From the NCBI RefSeq assembly GCF_024599795.1, contig NZ_CP102246.1, positions 3,348,001-3,412,000 of the forward strand: a DNA stretch of 64,000 nt. Reading direction: 5' to 3'. A model generated the notes under the pieces. The model was not told where the DNA came from and made no database searches. It saw only the letters and a program-made list of their open reading frames with translations. The stretch is from Enterobacter cloacae complex sp. R_G8 (lineage in GTDB: Bacteria; Pseudomonadota; Gammaproteobacteria; Enterobacterales; Enterobacteriaceae). Made by a program: the position numbers and the translations under genes. Positions within the stretch are counted from its first letter, which is position 1. Each line of letters begins with the position of its first letter. This document shows positions 43,904 to 52,684 of the stretch, piece after piece.

Positions 43904-45184
43904 TTAATGTTTGGCCGGTTCAACCGGGGCGGTGTCTAAAGCCGGAGCAAAAGGTCGTGAGGCATCGCGTTTCGACTGGCAGCGCGACAGCGTAAAAGCG
44001 GAAATCAGCGTAAATAGCAGGGCGCAGCAGCCCATCAGCAGATAGGTATGCTCGAAGCCTATCTTGTCGTACAGATAGCCAGCAGGTGGCGCGACCACAA
44101 TCGAGCCGACGTAAATCATCGCCTGGTACCCCAGCAGGTACATCGTGGCGTTAACCCGACGATGGAAATGTTCGGCGATGTATTTGAAGACCGAAATCAG
44201 CAGCAGCGCGATCTCGACGCCGTAAAACGGTTTGATGATGGAGATAACAATCGGATCGCTGGTCAGGCCGGATGCGATCAGCCGTGCCCCTACCACGCAG
44301 CCGCAGAACAGCAGGCCGCGCTTAGCGCCGTAGTGGTTCACCAGCCACGGGATAAACATCATCATCACGAACTCCATCCCCGACTGGACGGTGCTCAGGT
44401 AGCCGTACCAGGCGTTGCCCTGCTCTTTGGTGGCGAAGAACGACACGAAGTAGCGCGGGAACTGCTGCTCGGCGATAAACATCATCCAGGCCACCCCGGC
44501 GACGTAAAGGCTGAACATCCAGAATTTACGGTTTTTCAGCAGCATCAGCACATCGGCAAAGACGATCTTATTAGCGGAAATGACGCTGTTGTTGCGCAGC
44601 TGCTCATCGCCAATTTTGAGGCTAATCAGCACCAGCAGCATCAGTACCGAGGTCCCGCTGCTGAGCAGAAAGTTGGCCAGCGGCGTGACGTTAAACAACA
44701 GCCCGGAGACCGAGGCCGCCATCGCCCAGCCCAGCGAACCCCACATTCTGATGCGGCCAAACTCCAGCCCGTACAGGCGGCTAAAGCGGTCGGCGTAGGA
44801 TTCAGAAGCCGCCACCCCGGCGTACCAGCCCAGACTCAGATACAGCGCGCCGATGATAATCCCGGCCATCGCATGGCTTTGCAGCAGCGGTTGGTACACC
44901 AGCGAGAAAAACGGTGCCATCAGCGCTGAAATGGCGCAGACAAAATAGAGCAGCCACTTGCTCATGCCGATTTTATCCATGATGTAGCCGTACACTGGCT
45001 TCAGGACCACCGCGAAGACGCCATTAATGGCGAACACGCTGCCAATGGTGATGCTATCGAGGCCCACTTTCTGGCTCAGCCACAAGGCATACAGGCCAAA
45101 GCTGGATGACCAGGTGAAGAAGTAAAGAAAAATAAAGGTACTCATTTTGTACTGCGCAGCACGTACGGACGATGATGTGCTCAT
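43904..45184 (-). CDS. MFS oligosaccharide:H+ symporter (LacY-like)
   Basis: 426-residue major facilitator with twelve predicted helices and the oligosaccharide:H+ symporter family look: FFTWSSSFGLYALWLSQKVGLDS at the start, LKPVYGYIMDKIGM (the loop 2-3 signature) and GRIRMWGSLGWAMAAS near helix 5. Its substrate is presumably the uronic-acid-containing disaccharide cleaved by the neighbouring enzymes. ATG 45184 overlaps the stop of the DUF2264 gene (ATGA), and GH88 follows 13 bases after its stop. Confidence 0.84.
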   Translation of the reverse strand: MSTSSSVRAAQYKMSTFIFLYFFTWSSSFGLYALWLSQKVGLDSITIGSVFAINGVFAVVLKPVYGYIMDKIGMSKWLLYFVCAISALMAPFFSLVYQPLLQSHAMAGIIIGALYLSLGWYAGVAASESYADRFSRLYGLEFGRIRMWGSLGWAMAASVSGLLFNVTPLANFLLSSGTSVLMLLVLISLKIGDEQLRNNSVISANKIVFADVLMLLKNRKFWMFSLYVAGVAWMMFIAEQQFPRYFVSFFATKEQGNAWYGYLSTVQSGMEFVMMMFIPWLVNHYGAKRGLLFCGCVVGARLIASGLTSDPIVISIIKPFYGVEIALLLISVFKYIAEHFHRRVNATMYLLGYQAMIYVGSIVVAPPAGYLYDKIGFEHTYLLMGCCALLFTLISAFTLSRCQSKRDASRPFAPALDTAPVEPAKH

Positions 45185-47019
45185 AGCGATGCCTCCGGGG
45201 CCAGAACGAGCATCGTTTCTTGTCGTGCCGTCACGAAGCGTACCGCGTCATCGCTTATGAAGGCCTGCGGGCAATGTTGCGGATCGAAGTCGGCGGCATT
45301 TCCCGCCCACACCGCGCTTATCAACAAATGGGTGCCGGGATCGAGCTCGTCACGCAGCACCGGCACCGCCGCGCGATCGGCGAACAACAGATTACTGTTT
45401 GGCGGCGTCACCACCGTCTCGCCGCGACGGGCATGCGGATGTAAAGCGAAAATCGCCGATACATCGCAGGCGTTGCGTAACCAGCAGCCGCCATCACTCT
45501 CCTGCATCTGCGGCAGTGGGCGGTTCGCCAGACTAAAGCCACCCTCCGCGCAATCGAGCGCGCGCCGGGTATTGATACGATGGACGCGCAGTTGCCAGTC
45601 ACCCAACGCCAGCAGCCAACTGTCAATCACCACGTCGCGCCACGGCAGCCAGCGGCTGTAAATGGTGCCATCAGCGGTGACCACATGCTGGCATTCGCGG
45701 CGGCCGCGCCAGTAGTTATCCTTTTCAGCCAGCAGCAGCATCGAATCGGGGGCGGCGTGGTTCAGGCCGTAGCGTCCGCGTTCGAGGGTGAAGCCAAAGC
45801 GGGTGGAATAGGCAAACTTGCAGTATTTCGCTTCGGTATTTACGAAGTTGTTCAGCTCAAGCTGACCAGACGTCAGCATCCACAGGTGATCGGCCTGATG
45901 CACTATCACTTGATCCGCGTGGACTATCGTGTGTTGCGCGGGCAGCGGCGGCAGCGGCAGTTCGGCCGACTGCCAGAAGGCATCGCCCTCATCTAACGCC
46001 AGTACCAGAAGGGTCTTCAGGCCCCAGTACGGCGAACCCGGCGCGTTGTAGTCTTCCGCCATCGCCAGATTCGGGTAGCTGTAACCGACGCTCAGCACGC
46101 CGTCGCGATCGAATATCGGCTGCGTCAGCCACCAGCGCAGATGGCGCAGAACGATGCCCTTCATCACGCCAGGCGAAAACACCTCCAGGCCAGCAAAGGC
46201 CGCCGCACTCCAGAACGCAGCCTCGGCAAAGCGGTAGGTCAGGCTACGGCCAAACGGGATCGCCGCGCCGTCTTCGGCAAAGAAATGGATGAAGTCAGAG
46301 GAGAAACGTGCGGCCCGGTGACGCAGCGTTGCACTACGCCTTGGATCGACATCGGCCATTAACTTCGCGTAAATCAGGCCATAGAAATGGAAGCCCATCG
46401 AGATGTAGTAGTCGCGCGGCCGGCCCGGGCCATCGGAGTACCAGCCATCGCCGAGATAGTAGTGCTCCATGGCCGCAAAATTTTCTTCCAGCGCCTGCGG
46501 GTTGGTTGGCATGCCGCAATAATGGAAGCCGACCTGCACCAGAATCGGAAAGAAGTGCCAGTTGTTATCGGGGATGTCCTGGGTCTCGCACTGCTTTAAC
46601 CAGCGCCATAAATTCGCTTTCTCCGTCTCAGTGAAGTGTGCCAGCACGGTTTCGCCCGCCAGCGCCAGCAGCAGCCCGTAGGCCGCCATTTCGACGATTC
46701 GCTGATCGTAAGGTGCGACGTCGCCCCAGTAATCAGCGTGCTGCGGATTGGTGCCGTTTTTTATCGCCTGTAAATAGAACGAGAAATGTTGCGGCTCACT
46801 GCCGCCAGCCAACAACGGCGTCACGCCCCACAGCAGGCGGGAAAACGTTTCCATGCTCGCGACCTGCTGGCCGTAATGCGCGGTAAAGTTCGCTAAATCA
46901 ATGCGGCTGGCGTCGTTTTTAAACCAGGGCGCCACCGCGTTCAGCATGTCATTGACCAGCCGCAGCACCTCTTCCCGGCTTGTCAGTGGATTATCCAGAT
47001 TGATGTTTTCAGGTTGCAC
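45181..47019 (-). CDS. DUF2264-family protein, possible glycoside hydrolase
   Basis: 612-residue cytosolic protein without signal peptide. DUF2264 fills residues ~10-370: LLWGVTPLLAGG, GDVAPYDQRIVEMAAYGLLLAL and YLGDGWYSDGPGRPRDYYISMGFHFYGLIYA are diagnostic. The C-terminal ~230 residues are beta-rich. I recall family GH154 (beta-glucuronidase) being tied to DUF2264; this fits the GH88 neighbour but was not verified. GTG 47019 is favoured because GGGAGG lies five bases upstream; ATG 47034 is in frame without one. First gene of the operon, divergent from the AraC gene. Confidence 0.75.
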   Translation of the reverse strand: MQPENINLDNPLTSREEVLRLVNDMLNAVAPWFKNDASRIDLANFTAHYGQQVASMETFSRLLWGVTPLLAGGSEPQHFSFYLQAIKNGTNPQHADYWGDVAPYDQRIVEMAAYGLLLALAGETVLAHFTETEKANLWRWLKQCETQDIPDNNWHFFPILVQVGFHYCGMPTNPQALEENFAAMEHYYLGDGWYSDGPGRPRDYYISMGFHFYGLIYAKLMADVDPRRSATLRHRAARFSSDFIHFFAEDGAAIPFGRSLTYRFAEAAFWSAAAFAGLEVFSPGVMKGIVLRHLRWWLTQPIFDRDGVLSVGYSYPNLAMAEDYNAPGSPYWGLKTLLVLALDEGDAFWQSAELPLPPLPAQHTIVHADQVIVHQADHLWMLTSGQLELNNFVNTEAKYCKFAYSTRFGFTLERGRYGLNHAAPDSMLLLAEKDNYWRGRRECQHVVTADGTIYSRWLPWRDVVIDSWLLALGDWQLRVHRINTRRALDCAEGGFSLANRPLPQMQESDGGCWLRNACDVSAIFALHPHARRGETVVTPPNSNLLFADRAAVPVLRDELDPGTHLLISAVWAGNAADFDPQHCPQAFISDDAVRFVTARQETMLVLAPEASL

Positions 47020-47247
47020 AGGGTCCTCCCGCATAACACGAGGGTAAAGATAAGTTATTGTTATTAGGCTTTTTCAAGCCACGCGTGCGACGTCTGGATG
47101 AAGGGTAACTGCTTTTATTCAGGGTGCTGAGTGAGCAGACTCACAAAATTAAACCGCCATTTCATTTTCGCTGGATTTTGTCCTCCACGAGGGGGATAAA
47201 TTACAACTGATGGCCTAAAAATTTAAATCTGTTGTCCTGGAGGTCAA

Positions 47248-48114
47248 ATGGGTGAAACGCAACTGCTGGAACGCATCACGCTCGATCGGCAGGCCATTTC
47301 ATTTAACCGCATGTTCAGCACCAGCGCGATTTACTACCACTGGCATCAGTGCGTTGAATTGCTCTATATTTCCAGCGGCTACGGCATCGTGGTGGTGGAT
47401 AATCAGCACTACACCGCGCGTCCGGGGCGATTATTTATCTTCCCACCCTTCCGTTTGCATAAAGTGCAGGTCGATCATAGCGATAAAAACCCCTATCACC
47501 GCACCACCATGCACATTGAGCAATCGGTCGTCGAGAGTGCGCTCAGCGCCTTCCCGCGTCATCAGGCCCGGTTCGCCGCGCTGGCCGCCAGCAATCTGCC
47601 GGCGCAAATTTACGATCTCAGCAACCACGCAGCGTTTATCGAAAGGATCCTTGAGCAGTTTCAGTGTCTGGAGGGTAACGAGCAGACCGCGGCCTGCGAG
47701 GTGGCGTTTCTGGTGATGCAGCTCATGACGTTTCTGCCCGAGCAGCCGCAGCGCTTCCCGCCGCGCCAGCAGACCATCGCCTCGCGGATTATGAGCTGGG
47801 TCGAAGCCCACTATGCCAGCAAGTTTTCGCTCGACCAGCTAGCCCAGGACATGGGGCTTTCGCGCAGCTATACCTCGCGAATTTTCCGCCAGCAGACCGG
47901 CGGGAGCATTCACGAATATTTACTGACCCGGCGGATAAAGAGCAGCTGCGATCTGTTACGGTACAGCGATGAGAGTATTGATGCCATTGCGCTGGCCGTC
48001 GGGTTTAGCGAGGTGACCTATTTCATTACCTGCTTTAAAAAGATGATGCGTCAGACACCGCTGCAGTATCGACGCAGTATCCTGAGTACCAGAACGTCCT
48101 GTTCCTGTATTTGA
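47248..48114 (+). CDS. AraC-family regulator of the GH88/DUF2264 operon
   Basis: 288-residue AraC/XylS protein: N-terminal cupin (HWHQCVELLYISSGYG, then RPGRLFIFPPFRLHKVQ) and a C-terminal double HTH (residues ~180-280; FSLDQLAQDMGLSRSYTSRIFRQ and AIALAVGFSEVTYFITCFKKM). Sugar-sensing layout, like MelR or RhaR relatives. ATG 47248 follows GGAGGTCAA. The 228-bp divergent region to the DUF2264 gene should hold its operators. It likely activates the operon when the disaccharide is present. Confidence 0.85.
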   Translation: MGETQLLERITLDRQAISFNRMFSTSAIYYHWHQCVELLYISSGYGIVVVDNQHYTARPGRLFIFPPFRLHKVQVDHSDKNPYHRTTMHIEQSVVESALSAFPRHQARFAALAASNLPAQIYDLSNHAAFIERILEQFQCLEGNEQTAACEVAFLVMQLMTFLPEQPQRFPPRQQTIASRIMSWVEAHYASKFSLDQLAQDMGLSRSYTSRIFRQQTGGSIHEYLLTRRIKSSCDLLRYSDESIDAIALAVGFSEVTYFITCFKKMMRQTPLQYRRSILSTRTSCSCI

Positions 48115-48129
48115 CTGTCATTAGCGCAT

Positions 48130-48159
48130 AAAAAAACCCAGGTCGCATAACGACCTGGG
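48130..48159 (-). terminator. Terminator of the first tRNA-Ser gene
   Basis: Perfect 9-bp stem CCCAGGTCG (48137-48145) / CGACCTGGG (48151-48159), loop CATAA. On the minus strand a T-run follows (A-run 48130-48136). It also lies just after the AraC gene and could stop that transcript. Confidence 0.9.
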
Positions 48160-48168
48160 TTTCGTATT

Positions 48169-48256
48169 TGGCGGAAGCGTAGAGATTCGAACTCTAGAAC
48201 CCTTTCGGGTCGCCGGTTTTCAAGACCGGTGCCTTCAACCGCTCGGCCACGCTTCC
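48169..48256 (-). tRNA. serT: tRNA-Ser (anticodon UGA), copy 1
   Basis: 88 nt with encoded CCA, acceptor GGAAGCG / CGCTTCC, and a long variable arm (CGACCCGAAAGGGTT region) as in type II tRNAs. The anticodon loop CTTGAAA gives UGA, reading UCA and other UCN codons. Identical to copy 2. E. coli has a single serT next to yccA; here there are two, each with its own promoter and terminator. Confidence 0.97.
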
Positions 48257-48268
48257 AAAGTGAGGCGC

Positions 48269-48297
48269 ACTATAAACATCTATTAGCACCTTGTAAA
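48269..48297 (-). promoter_or_regulatory. Promoter of tRNA-Ser copy 1
   Basis: Minus-strand TTTACA (48297-48292) and TATAGT (48274-48269) with a 17-base spacer, followed by a GC-rich discriminator (GCGCC), typical of stable-RNA promoters under stringent control. Confidence 0.85.
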
Positions 48298-48349
48298 GCA
48301 GGAATTTTTCTATTTTTGCGCGGATGCGTTTACCCGTGCCTCAGATGGC

Positions 48350-48379
48350 AAAAAACCCTGCGATATTGCTATCGCAGGG
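48350..48379 (-). terminator. Terminator of the second tRNA-Ser gene
   Basis: Perfect 10-bp stem CCCTGCGATA (48356-48365) / TATCGCAGGG (48370-48379), loop TTGC, T-run on the minus strand (A-run 48350-48355). Confidence 0.9.
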
Positions 48380-48389
48380 TTTTCGAATT

Positions 48390-48477
48390 TGGCGGAAGCG
48401 TAGAGATTCGAACTCTAGAACCCTTTCGGGTCGCCGGTTTTCAAGACCGGTGCCTTCAACCGCTCGGCCACGCTTCC
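48390..48477 (-). tRNA. serT: tRNA-Ser (anticodon UGA), copy 2
   Basis: 88 nt, identical to copy 1 including CCA and the UGA anticodon. The flanks differ beyond the promoter core and discriminator region, so the duplication is not very recent or the spacers have diverged. This copy lies on the yccA side, like the single E. coli serT. Confidence 0.97.
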
Positions 48478-48489
48478 TAAGTGAGGCGA

Positions 48490-48518
48490 ACTATAAACAC
48501 CTCACCGCACGCTGTAAA
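48490..48518 (-). promoter_or_regulatory. Promoter of tRNA-Ser copy 2
   Basis: Minus-strand TTTACA (48518-48513) and TATAGT (48495-48490), again with 17-base spacing. The discriminator TCGCC is one base different from copy 1. Confidence 0.85.
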
Positions 48519-48621
48519 GAGCACGCGCATTCGTTCGCTTTAAAAATAGCCAAATTATGTTTAATCGGTTGAATAGACAACATATTGGCCATTTTCCCAG
48601 CATAAGATTCAGCGATTACGC

Positions 48622-50250
48622 TTAGTGCTTTTTGATGTACATATCTTTCGTGTAGTAGTACCCGAGCTTATCCGGCGTAAAACCACCGACCCACGGTTTT
48701 ACCAGGTGCGTACGAACGTAGTGATACACCGGGATCGCCGGCACATCGCGCCCCAGCAGATCTTCCGCCTGCTGGTAGAACTTGCCGCGCTCGGCCGTGG
48801 TTTTGGCTTTTGCAGCGTTAACCAACGCCTGGTCATACTCCGGATTGCTGTACTGGCTGGTGTTTTCGCTGTCACCGGTGCGGAAATTGTTCAGGAAAGT
48901 GGCGGCGTCGTCGTAGTCCGCAATCCAGGCGTAGCGCACCGCGTCAAAGTTATGGGTGTGCATGGTATCGAGCATCGTTTTCCACTCCTGGTTTTGCAGC
49001 TTCGCCTCGACACCCAGATTTTTCTTCCACATCGAGCTGGCGGCAATCGCGATACGCTGGTGCGTTTCAGAGGTGTTGTACAGCAGATTAAAACTCAGCG
49101 GGTGGCTGGCGTTGTATCCCGCCTCTTCGAGCAATCTCTTCGCCTCGGCAAGTCGTTTTTCCCTCGGCCAGCTGGCGTAATCCGGGTTCTGTAGTTTGAC
49201 CCCACCAATATCCGGCTGGCTGATGAGCCACGCCGGACGCTGTCCCTGCCCCATCACTTTATCTGCGATGATATCTTTATCGAGCGCCATATTGAGCGCC
49301 TTACGCACGCGGGGATCGTTGAACGGCGCGCGGGTGGTATTAAATTCGTAATAGTAGGTGGCAAGCTGAGGGGAGACATCCAGCTGGCTACCCAGCGTTT
49401 TCTTAAGCAGGGCGAACTGGTTGACTGGCACCGTGTAAACAATATCGATTTCACCCGCTTTGTAACGGTTCACATCTGCGGCCTCGGAGGTGATCGGCAG
49501 ATACGTCACCTTGTTGATCACGGTATGGTCATTATCCCAGTAACGCGGGTTACGCTCCGCCACTATGCGTTCGTTGACCACCCACTGGGACAGCTTATAA
49601 GCCCCACTGGTAACGATATGTTCAGGCTTGGTCCACTTGTCGCCAAAGCGGCCAATCAGCACTTTGTCCACCGGCACCAGCGACGGGTGCGCCAGCATTG
49701 CCAGGAATGCCGCATTTGGCTGAGTCAATGTCACTTCCAGCGTGGTGTCGTTAATCGCTTTCACGCCCAGCGTATCGGGGGCTTTTTTCCCCTGCGCAAT
49801 ATCCGCACCATTCACAATGTGCATGTTGCCTGGATAGCTGGCATACGGTGAAGCGGTTTTAGGATCAACCAGACGCTGCCAGCTCCAGACCACGTCTTCC
49901 GCGGTGATGGCCGTGCCGTCGCTCCAGGTGATACCCGGACGCAAATGGAACGTCCAGACGGTGTTGTCCTTGTTCTCCCATTTTTCCGCCAGCCGTGGCT
50001 GAATGTCCCCCGCCGGGGACACACTGACCAGCCCATCGAATAAATCGCTGATAATATTGAATTCGACATCGCTTTCGACTTTATGTGGGTCGAGCGAAGC
50101 GGGCTCATTACCGTTGTTCCTGACCAGTTCCTGTTTATCGGCCAGCTGCGTTCCTGCCGGCACGTTAGCCGCCCAGGTTCCCGTGCTGGCGCACAGGATC
50201 CCGGCGGCTAATAAAGAGAGTGTAAAATGAGTGCGTGTTTGTGGTTTCAT
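48622..50250 (-). CDS. Orphan OppA-like oligopeptide-binding protein
   Basis: 542-residue extracellular solute-binding protein family 5, close to OppA/MppA in size and sequence (signal peptide 1-27 ending TWA, then GNEPASLDPHKVESD and HLRPGITWSDGTAITAEDVVWSWQRLVDP). Other landmarks: FNTTRAPFNDPRVRKALNMALDK and YAWIADYDDAATFLNNF. It should bind oligopeptides in the periplasm and deliver them to an Opp-type permease encoded elsewhere, since no permease genes adjoin. ATG 50250. Not present between serT and yccA in E. coli. Confidence 0.87.
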   Translation of the reverse strand: MKPQTRTHFTLSLLAAGILCASTGTWAANVPAGTQLADKQELVRNNGNEPASLDPHKVESDVEFNIISDLFDGLVSVSPAGDIQPRLAEKWENKDNTVWTFHLRPGITWSDGTAITAEDVVWSWQRLVDPKTASPYASYPGNMHIVNGADIAQGKKAPDTLGVKAINDTTLEVTLTQPNAAFLAMLAHPSLVPVDKVLIGRFGDKWTKPEHIVTSGAYKLSQWVVNERIVAERNPRYWDNDHTVINKVTYLPITSEAADVNRYKAGEIDIVYTVPVNQFALLKKTLGSQLDVSPQLATYYYEFNTTRAPFNDPRVRKALNMALDKDIIADKVMGQGQRPAWLISQPDIGGVKLQNPDYASWPREKRLAEAKRLLEEAGYNASHPLSFNLLYNTSETHQRIAIAASSMWKKNLGVEAKLQNQEWKTMLDTMHTHNFDAVRYAWIADYDDAATFLNNFRTGDSENTSQYSNPEYDQALVNAAKAKTTAERGKFYQQAEDLLGRDVPAIPVYHYVRTHLVKPWVGGFTPDKLGYYYTKDMYIKKH

Positions 50251-50519
50251 TTCCTTCGCCTTATTGTCTGTTTTGTGACGATCCGGAAATAACTCTTAGC
50301 GGCCTTATGGTAATAAGGCAATATTTTTCAGTAACCTATAAGAGCTTGATCTGATTAATTGCGCCAAACCGCTGTTCATACTGATGAAACGTCTTTCTGC
50401 AGAAGAAATAACCAGCTCCGGCGCTAACCTGCTGAGTAAAGATGGGTAAAACCACTTTGAGACTGGCGCGCCGTTTCCTATTCTTTCCGTTAATTACATC
50501 TGTCATAAGAGAGTGACTC

Positions 50520-51179
50520 ATGGATCGTATAATTACTTCCTCACGCGACCGCACATCGCTACTCAGCACCCACAAGGTGCTGCGCAATACCTATTTCATG
50601 CTCAGCCTGACGCTGGCGTTTTCGGCGATCACCGCCACCGCCAGCACCGTGCTGATGCTGCCGTCTCCGGGGCTGATCCTGACGCTGGTGGGGATGTACG
50701 GTCTGATGTTCCTGACCTACAAAACCGCTGACAAACCGGTCGGTATTCTTTCCGCGTTCGCCTTTACCGGCTTCCTGGGTTACATCCTGGGGCCAATCCT
50801 GAACGCGTATCTGTCTGCCGGCATGGGTGATGTGATCGGTATGGCGCTGGGCGGCACCGCACTGGTGTTCTTCTGCTGCTCCGCCTACGTGCTGACCACC
50901 CGCAAGGACATGTCCTTCCTCGGCGGTATGCTGATGGCAGGTATCGTGGTGGTGCTGATTGGTATGGTGGCTAACATCTTCCTGCAGCTGCCTGCCCTGC
51001 ACCTGGCGATTAGCGCGGTGTTTATCCTGCTGTCATCCGGCGCGATCCTGTATGAAACCAGCAACATCATTCACGGCGGTGAGACCAACTACATCCGCGC
51101 CACCGTGAGCCTGTATGTGTCGCTGTACAACATCTTTGTCAGCCTGCTGAGCATCCTGGGCTTTGCCAGTCGGGATTAA
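50520..51179 (+). CDS. yccA: YccA, FtsH-modulating Bax-inhibitor-like membrane protein
   Basis: 219-residue inner-membrane protein with seven helices of the BI-1 superfamily ([19 protein letters not shown] at the first; C-terminal [20 protein letters not shown]). In E. coli it is a substrate and inhibitor of the FtsH protease and protects SecY when secretion jams. Length equals E. coli YccA. A strong terminator follows. Confidence 0.95.
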   Translation: MDRIITSSRDRTSLLSTHKVLRNTYFMLSLTLAFSAITATASTVLMLPSPGLILTLVGMYGLMFLTYKTADKPVGILSAFAFTGFLGYILGPILNAYLSAGMGDVIGMALGGTALVFFCCSAYVLTTRKDMSFLGGMLMAGIVVVLIGMVANIFLQLPALHLAISAVFILLSSGAILYETSNIIHGGETNYIRATVSLYVSLYNIFVSLLSILGFASRD

Positions 51180-51198
51180 GCCAGAGTGCTGTGAACCG

Positions 51199-51227
51199 AG
51201 CCCCGCTTATGCGGGGCTTTGTTTTTT
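51199..51227 (+). terminator. Rho-independent terminator of yccA
   Basis: Stem AGCCCCGC (51199-51206) / GCGGGGCT (51211-51218), loop TTAT, then TTGTTTTTT. Confidence 0.93.
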
Positions 51228-51266
51228 GGTACACTGCGGCGGTTTTGGACTGATGCGTGAATGACT

Positions 51267-51596
51267 ATGTTGAGCTTTGAAGGTAAAGAGATCGAAACCG
51301 ACAACGACGGTTATCTGAAAGACAGCCACCAGTGGAGCGAGGCGCTGGCGGAAGTGATTGCTGAAAAAGAGGCGATCGCGCTCTCCCCCGAGCACTGGGA
51401 AGTGGTGCGCTTTGTGCGCGAGTTTTATCTTGAATTCAACACCTCTCCAGCCATCCGGATGCTGGTTAAAGCCATGGCCAATAAGTTCGGTGAAGAGAAA
51501 GGCAACAGCCGCTATCTGTATCGTCTGTTCCCGAAGGGCCCGGCCAAACAGGCTACCAAAATTGCCGGCCTGCCAAAACCGGTGAAGTGCATTTAG
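51267..51596 (+). CDS. tusE: TusE, sulfur relay protein for tRNA 2-thiouridine
   Basis: 109-residue DsrC-like protein; it accepts persulfide from TusBCD and hands it to MnmA for 2-thiolation of tRNA U34. The catalytic cysteine is the penultimate residue (PKPVKCI). The start [12 protein letters not shown] at 51267 agrees with E. coli TusE; an in-frame ATG six bases upstream is possible. The stop overlaps the convergent yccX stop. Confidence 0.96.
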   Translation: MLSFEGKEIETDNDGYLKDSHQWSEALAEVIAEKEAIALSPEHWEVVRFVREFYLEFNTSPAIRMLVKAMANKFGEEKGNSRYLYRLFPKGPAKQATKIAGLPKPVKCI

Positions 51597-51874
51597 TAGC
51601 GAATACCGAAGTTAACGTATTCCCGGCCGGGTTGGTGCGGTTCCGTTAAGACCTTATCAACCCGGGCACTGCGCGGCCCGCCCGCTTTCAGCCACGCTAT
51701 CAGTTTTTCAACCTGCTCTGCCTCGCCACAGGCGACCACCTCAACGCTGCCGTCATCCATGTTTCGCGCGTATCCCGTTAGCCCAAGCTCAATCGCTTCG
51801 CGCTGGGTGCTGTAGCGGAACCCGACGCCCTGAACAACGCCGTGGACCCAGGCAATGGTGCAGATTTTTGACAT
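51593..51874 (-). CDS. yccX: YccX, acylphosphatase
   Basis: 93-residue acylphosphatase that hydrolyses acyl phosphates such as carbamoyl or acetyl phosphate. The phosphate-binding loop [16 protein letters not shown] includes the catalytic Arg, and the catalytic Asn is in [15 protein letters not shown] 51874 after AGGAGAA. The end overlaps tusE by four bases. Confidence 0.95.
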   Translation of the reverse strand: MSKICTIAWVHGVVQGVGFRYSTQREAIELGLTGYARNMDDGSVEVVACGEAEQVEKLIAWLKAGGPRSARVDKVLTEPHQPGREYVNFGIRY

Positions 51875-51885
51875 TTTTCTTCTCC

Positions 51886-52674
51886 TTAACGTAACGTTTT
51901 CGGTAAACAGCCATAGTGTTGCCGGAAACGGGCGGTGAAACGAGAGCTGGAAAGATAACCACATTGTAATGCGATTTCGCCAATCGGTAATCGGGTCGAC
52001 TGCAGCTGTGACAGCGCCACGGCCATCCTCACCTCCTCCACGATCTGGCGAAACCCTTGTGACTCCTCGCGTAAGCGTCTGCGCAACGTCGGCACGCTTA
52101 AGGCCAGACGGCTGGCGACGTCCTGCGCCGTCCAGTCTCTGGCAGGCGACAGCATAATGAACTGACGCACCTGCTCGGTCAGGTTACTGTTTCGCTCAAC
52201 AAGCAGCGGACCGGCCACACCATCATGCAGCAATGCCAGCAACAGACCGAAAGCCTGATGTTTTTGTAGCGCCTCCGGTAAATCCTGACGCACGGCGTGC
52301 AGCAGGTTATCCCACATAAACGCCAGCCCCTCGCTCAGCGGGGCGCAGAGCGAATGCAGCGTCGTGCGCGGCCAGGATTTCAGGTAATGCGCTTTAAACT
52401 CGGAGACAATTTCCGGCGATAACATCAGTAAGTCCGAGTGAAACAGACCGTTCGCAGGCTGATTGATAATCTCCATCGCCGTATTGGCCGGGATAATAAT
52501 CAGCTCATCCCGGGTGGCCACCAGGCGGTTATCGTCCTGAACAATCACCTTACTGCCGTGCGTGATATGACATATGGCCGGAAAAAAGAGTTTAACCTGG
52601 TGCAGGCGATGCATTTTGCTGGCACTCACTTCACCCGCGGTCAACTGTTTATGTCGAAAATGAAACTCCTGCAC
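51886..52674 (-). CDS. AraC-family regulator inserted between yccX and rlmI
   Basis: 262-residue AraC-type protein: weak cupin-like N-terminus ([16 protein letters not shown]) and C-terminal HTH pair at ~170-258 ([50 protein letters not shown]). Start GTG 52674 after AGGA. Same strand as, and 10 bases downstream of, a PEBP-like gene, so both form one unit. E. coli has no gene here; this is a lineage-specific insertion. The ligand is unknown. Confidence 0.83.
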   Translation of the reverse strand: MQEFHFRHKQLTAGEVSASKMHRLHQVKLFFPAICHITHGSKVIVQDDNRLVATRDELIIIPANTAMEIINQPANGLFHSDLLMLSPEIVSEFKAHYLKSWPRTTLHSLCAPLSEGLAFMWDNLLHAVRQDLPEALQKHQAFGLLLALLHDGVAGPLLVERNSNLTEQVRQFIMLSPARDWTAQDVASRLALSVPTLRRRLREESQGFRQIVEEVRMAVALSQLQSTRLPIGEIALQCGYLSSSRFTARFRQHYGCLPKTLR

Positions 52675-52684
52675 CGGGTCATCC

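Noticed and set aside
48120..48160. Possible attachment site of an integrated element at the tRNA 3' ends
   Set aside because: No second partial copy of the tRNA 3' end other than the complete duplicate gene, and no integrase nearby.
50336..50587. 83-codon minus-strand frame between the OppA-like gene and yccA
   Set aside because: Overlaps the yccA promoter and 5' coding region; no family match and no conserved context.
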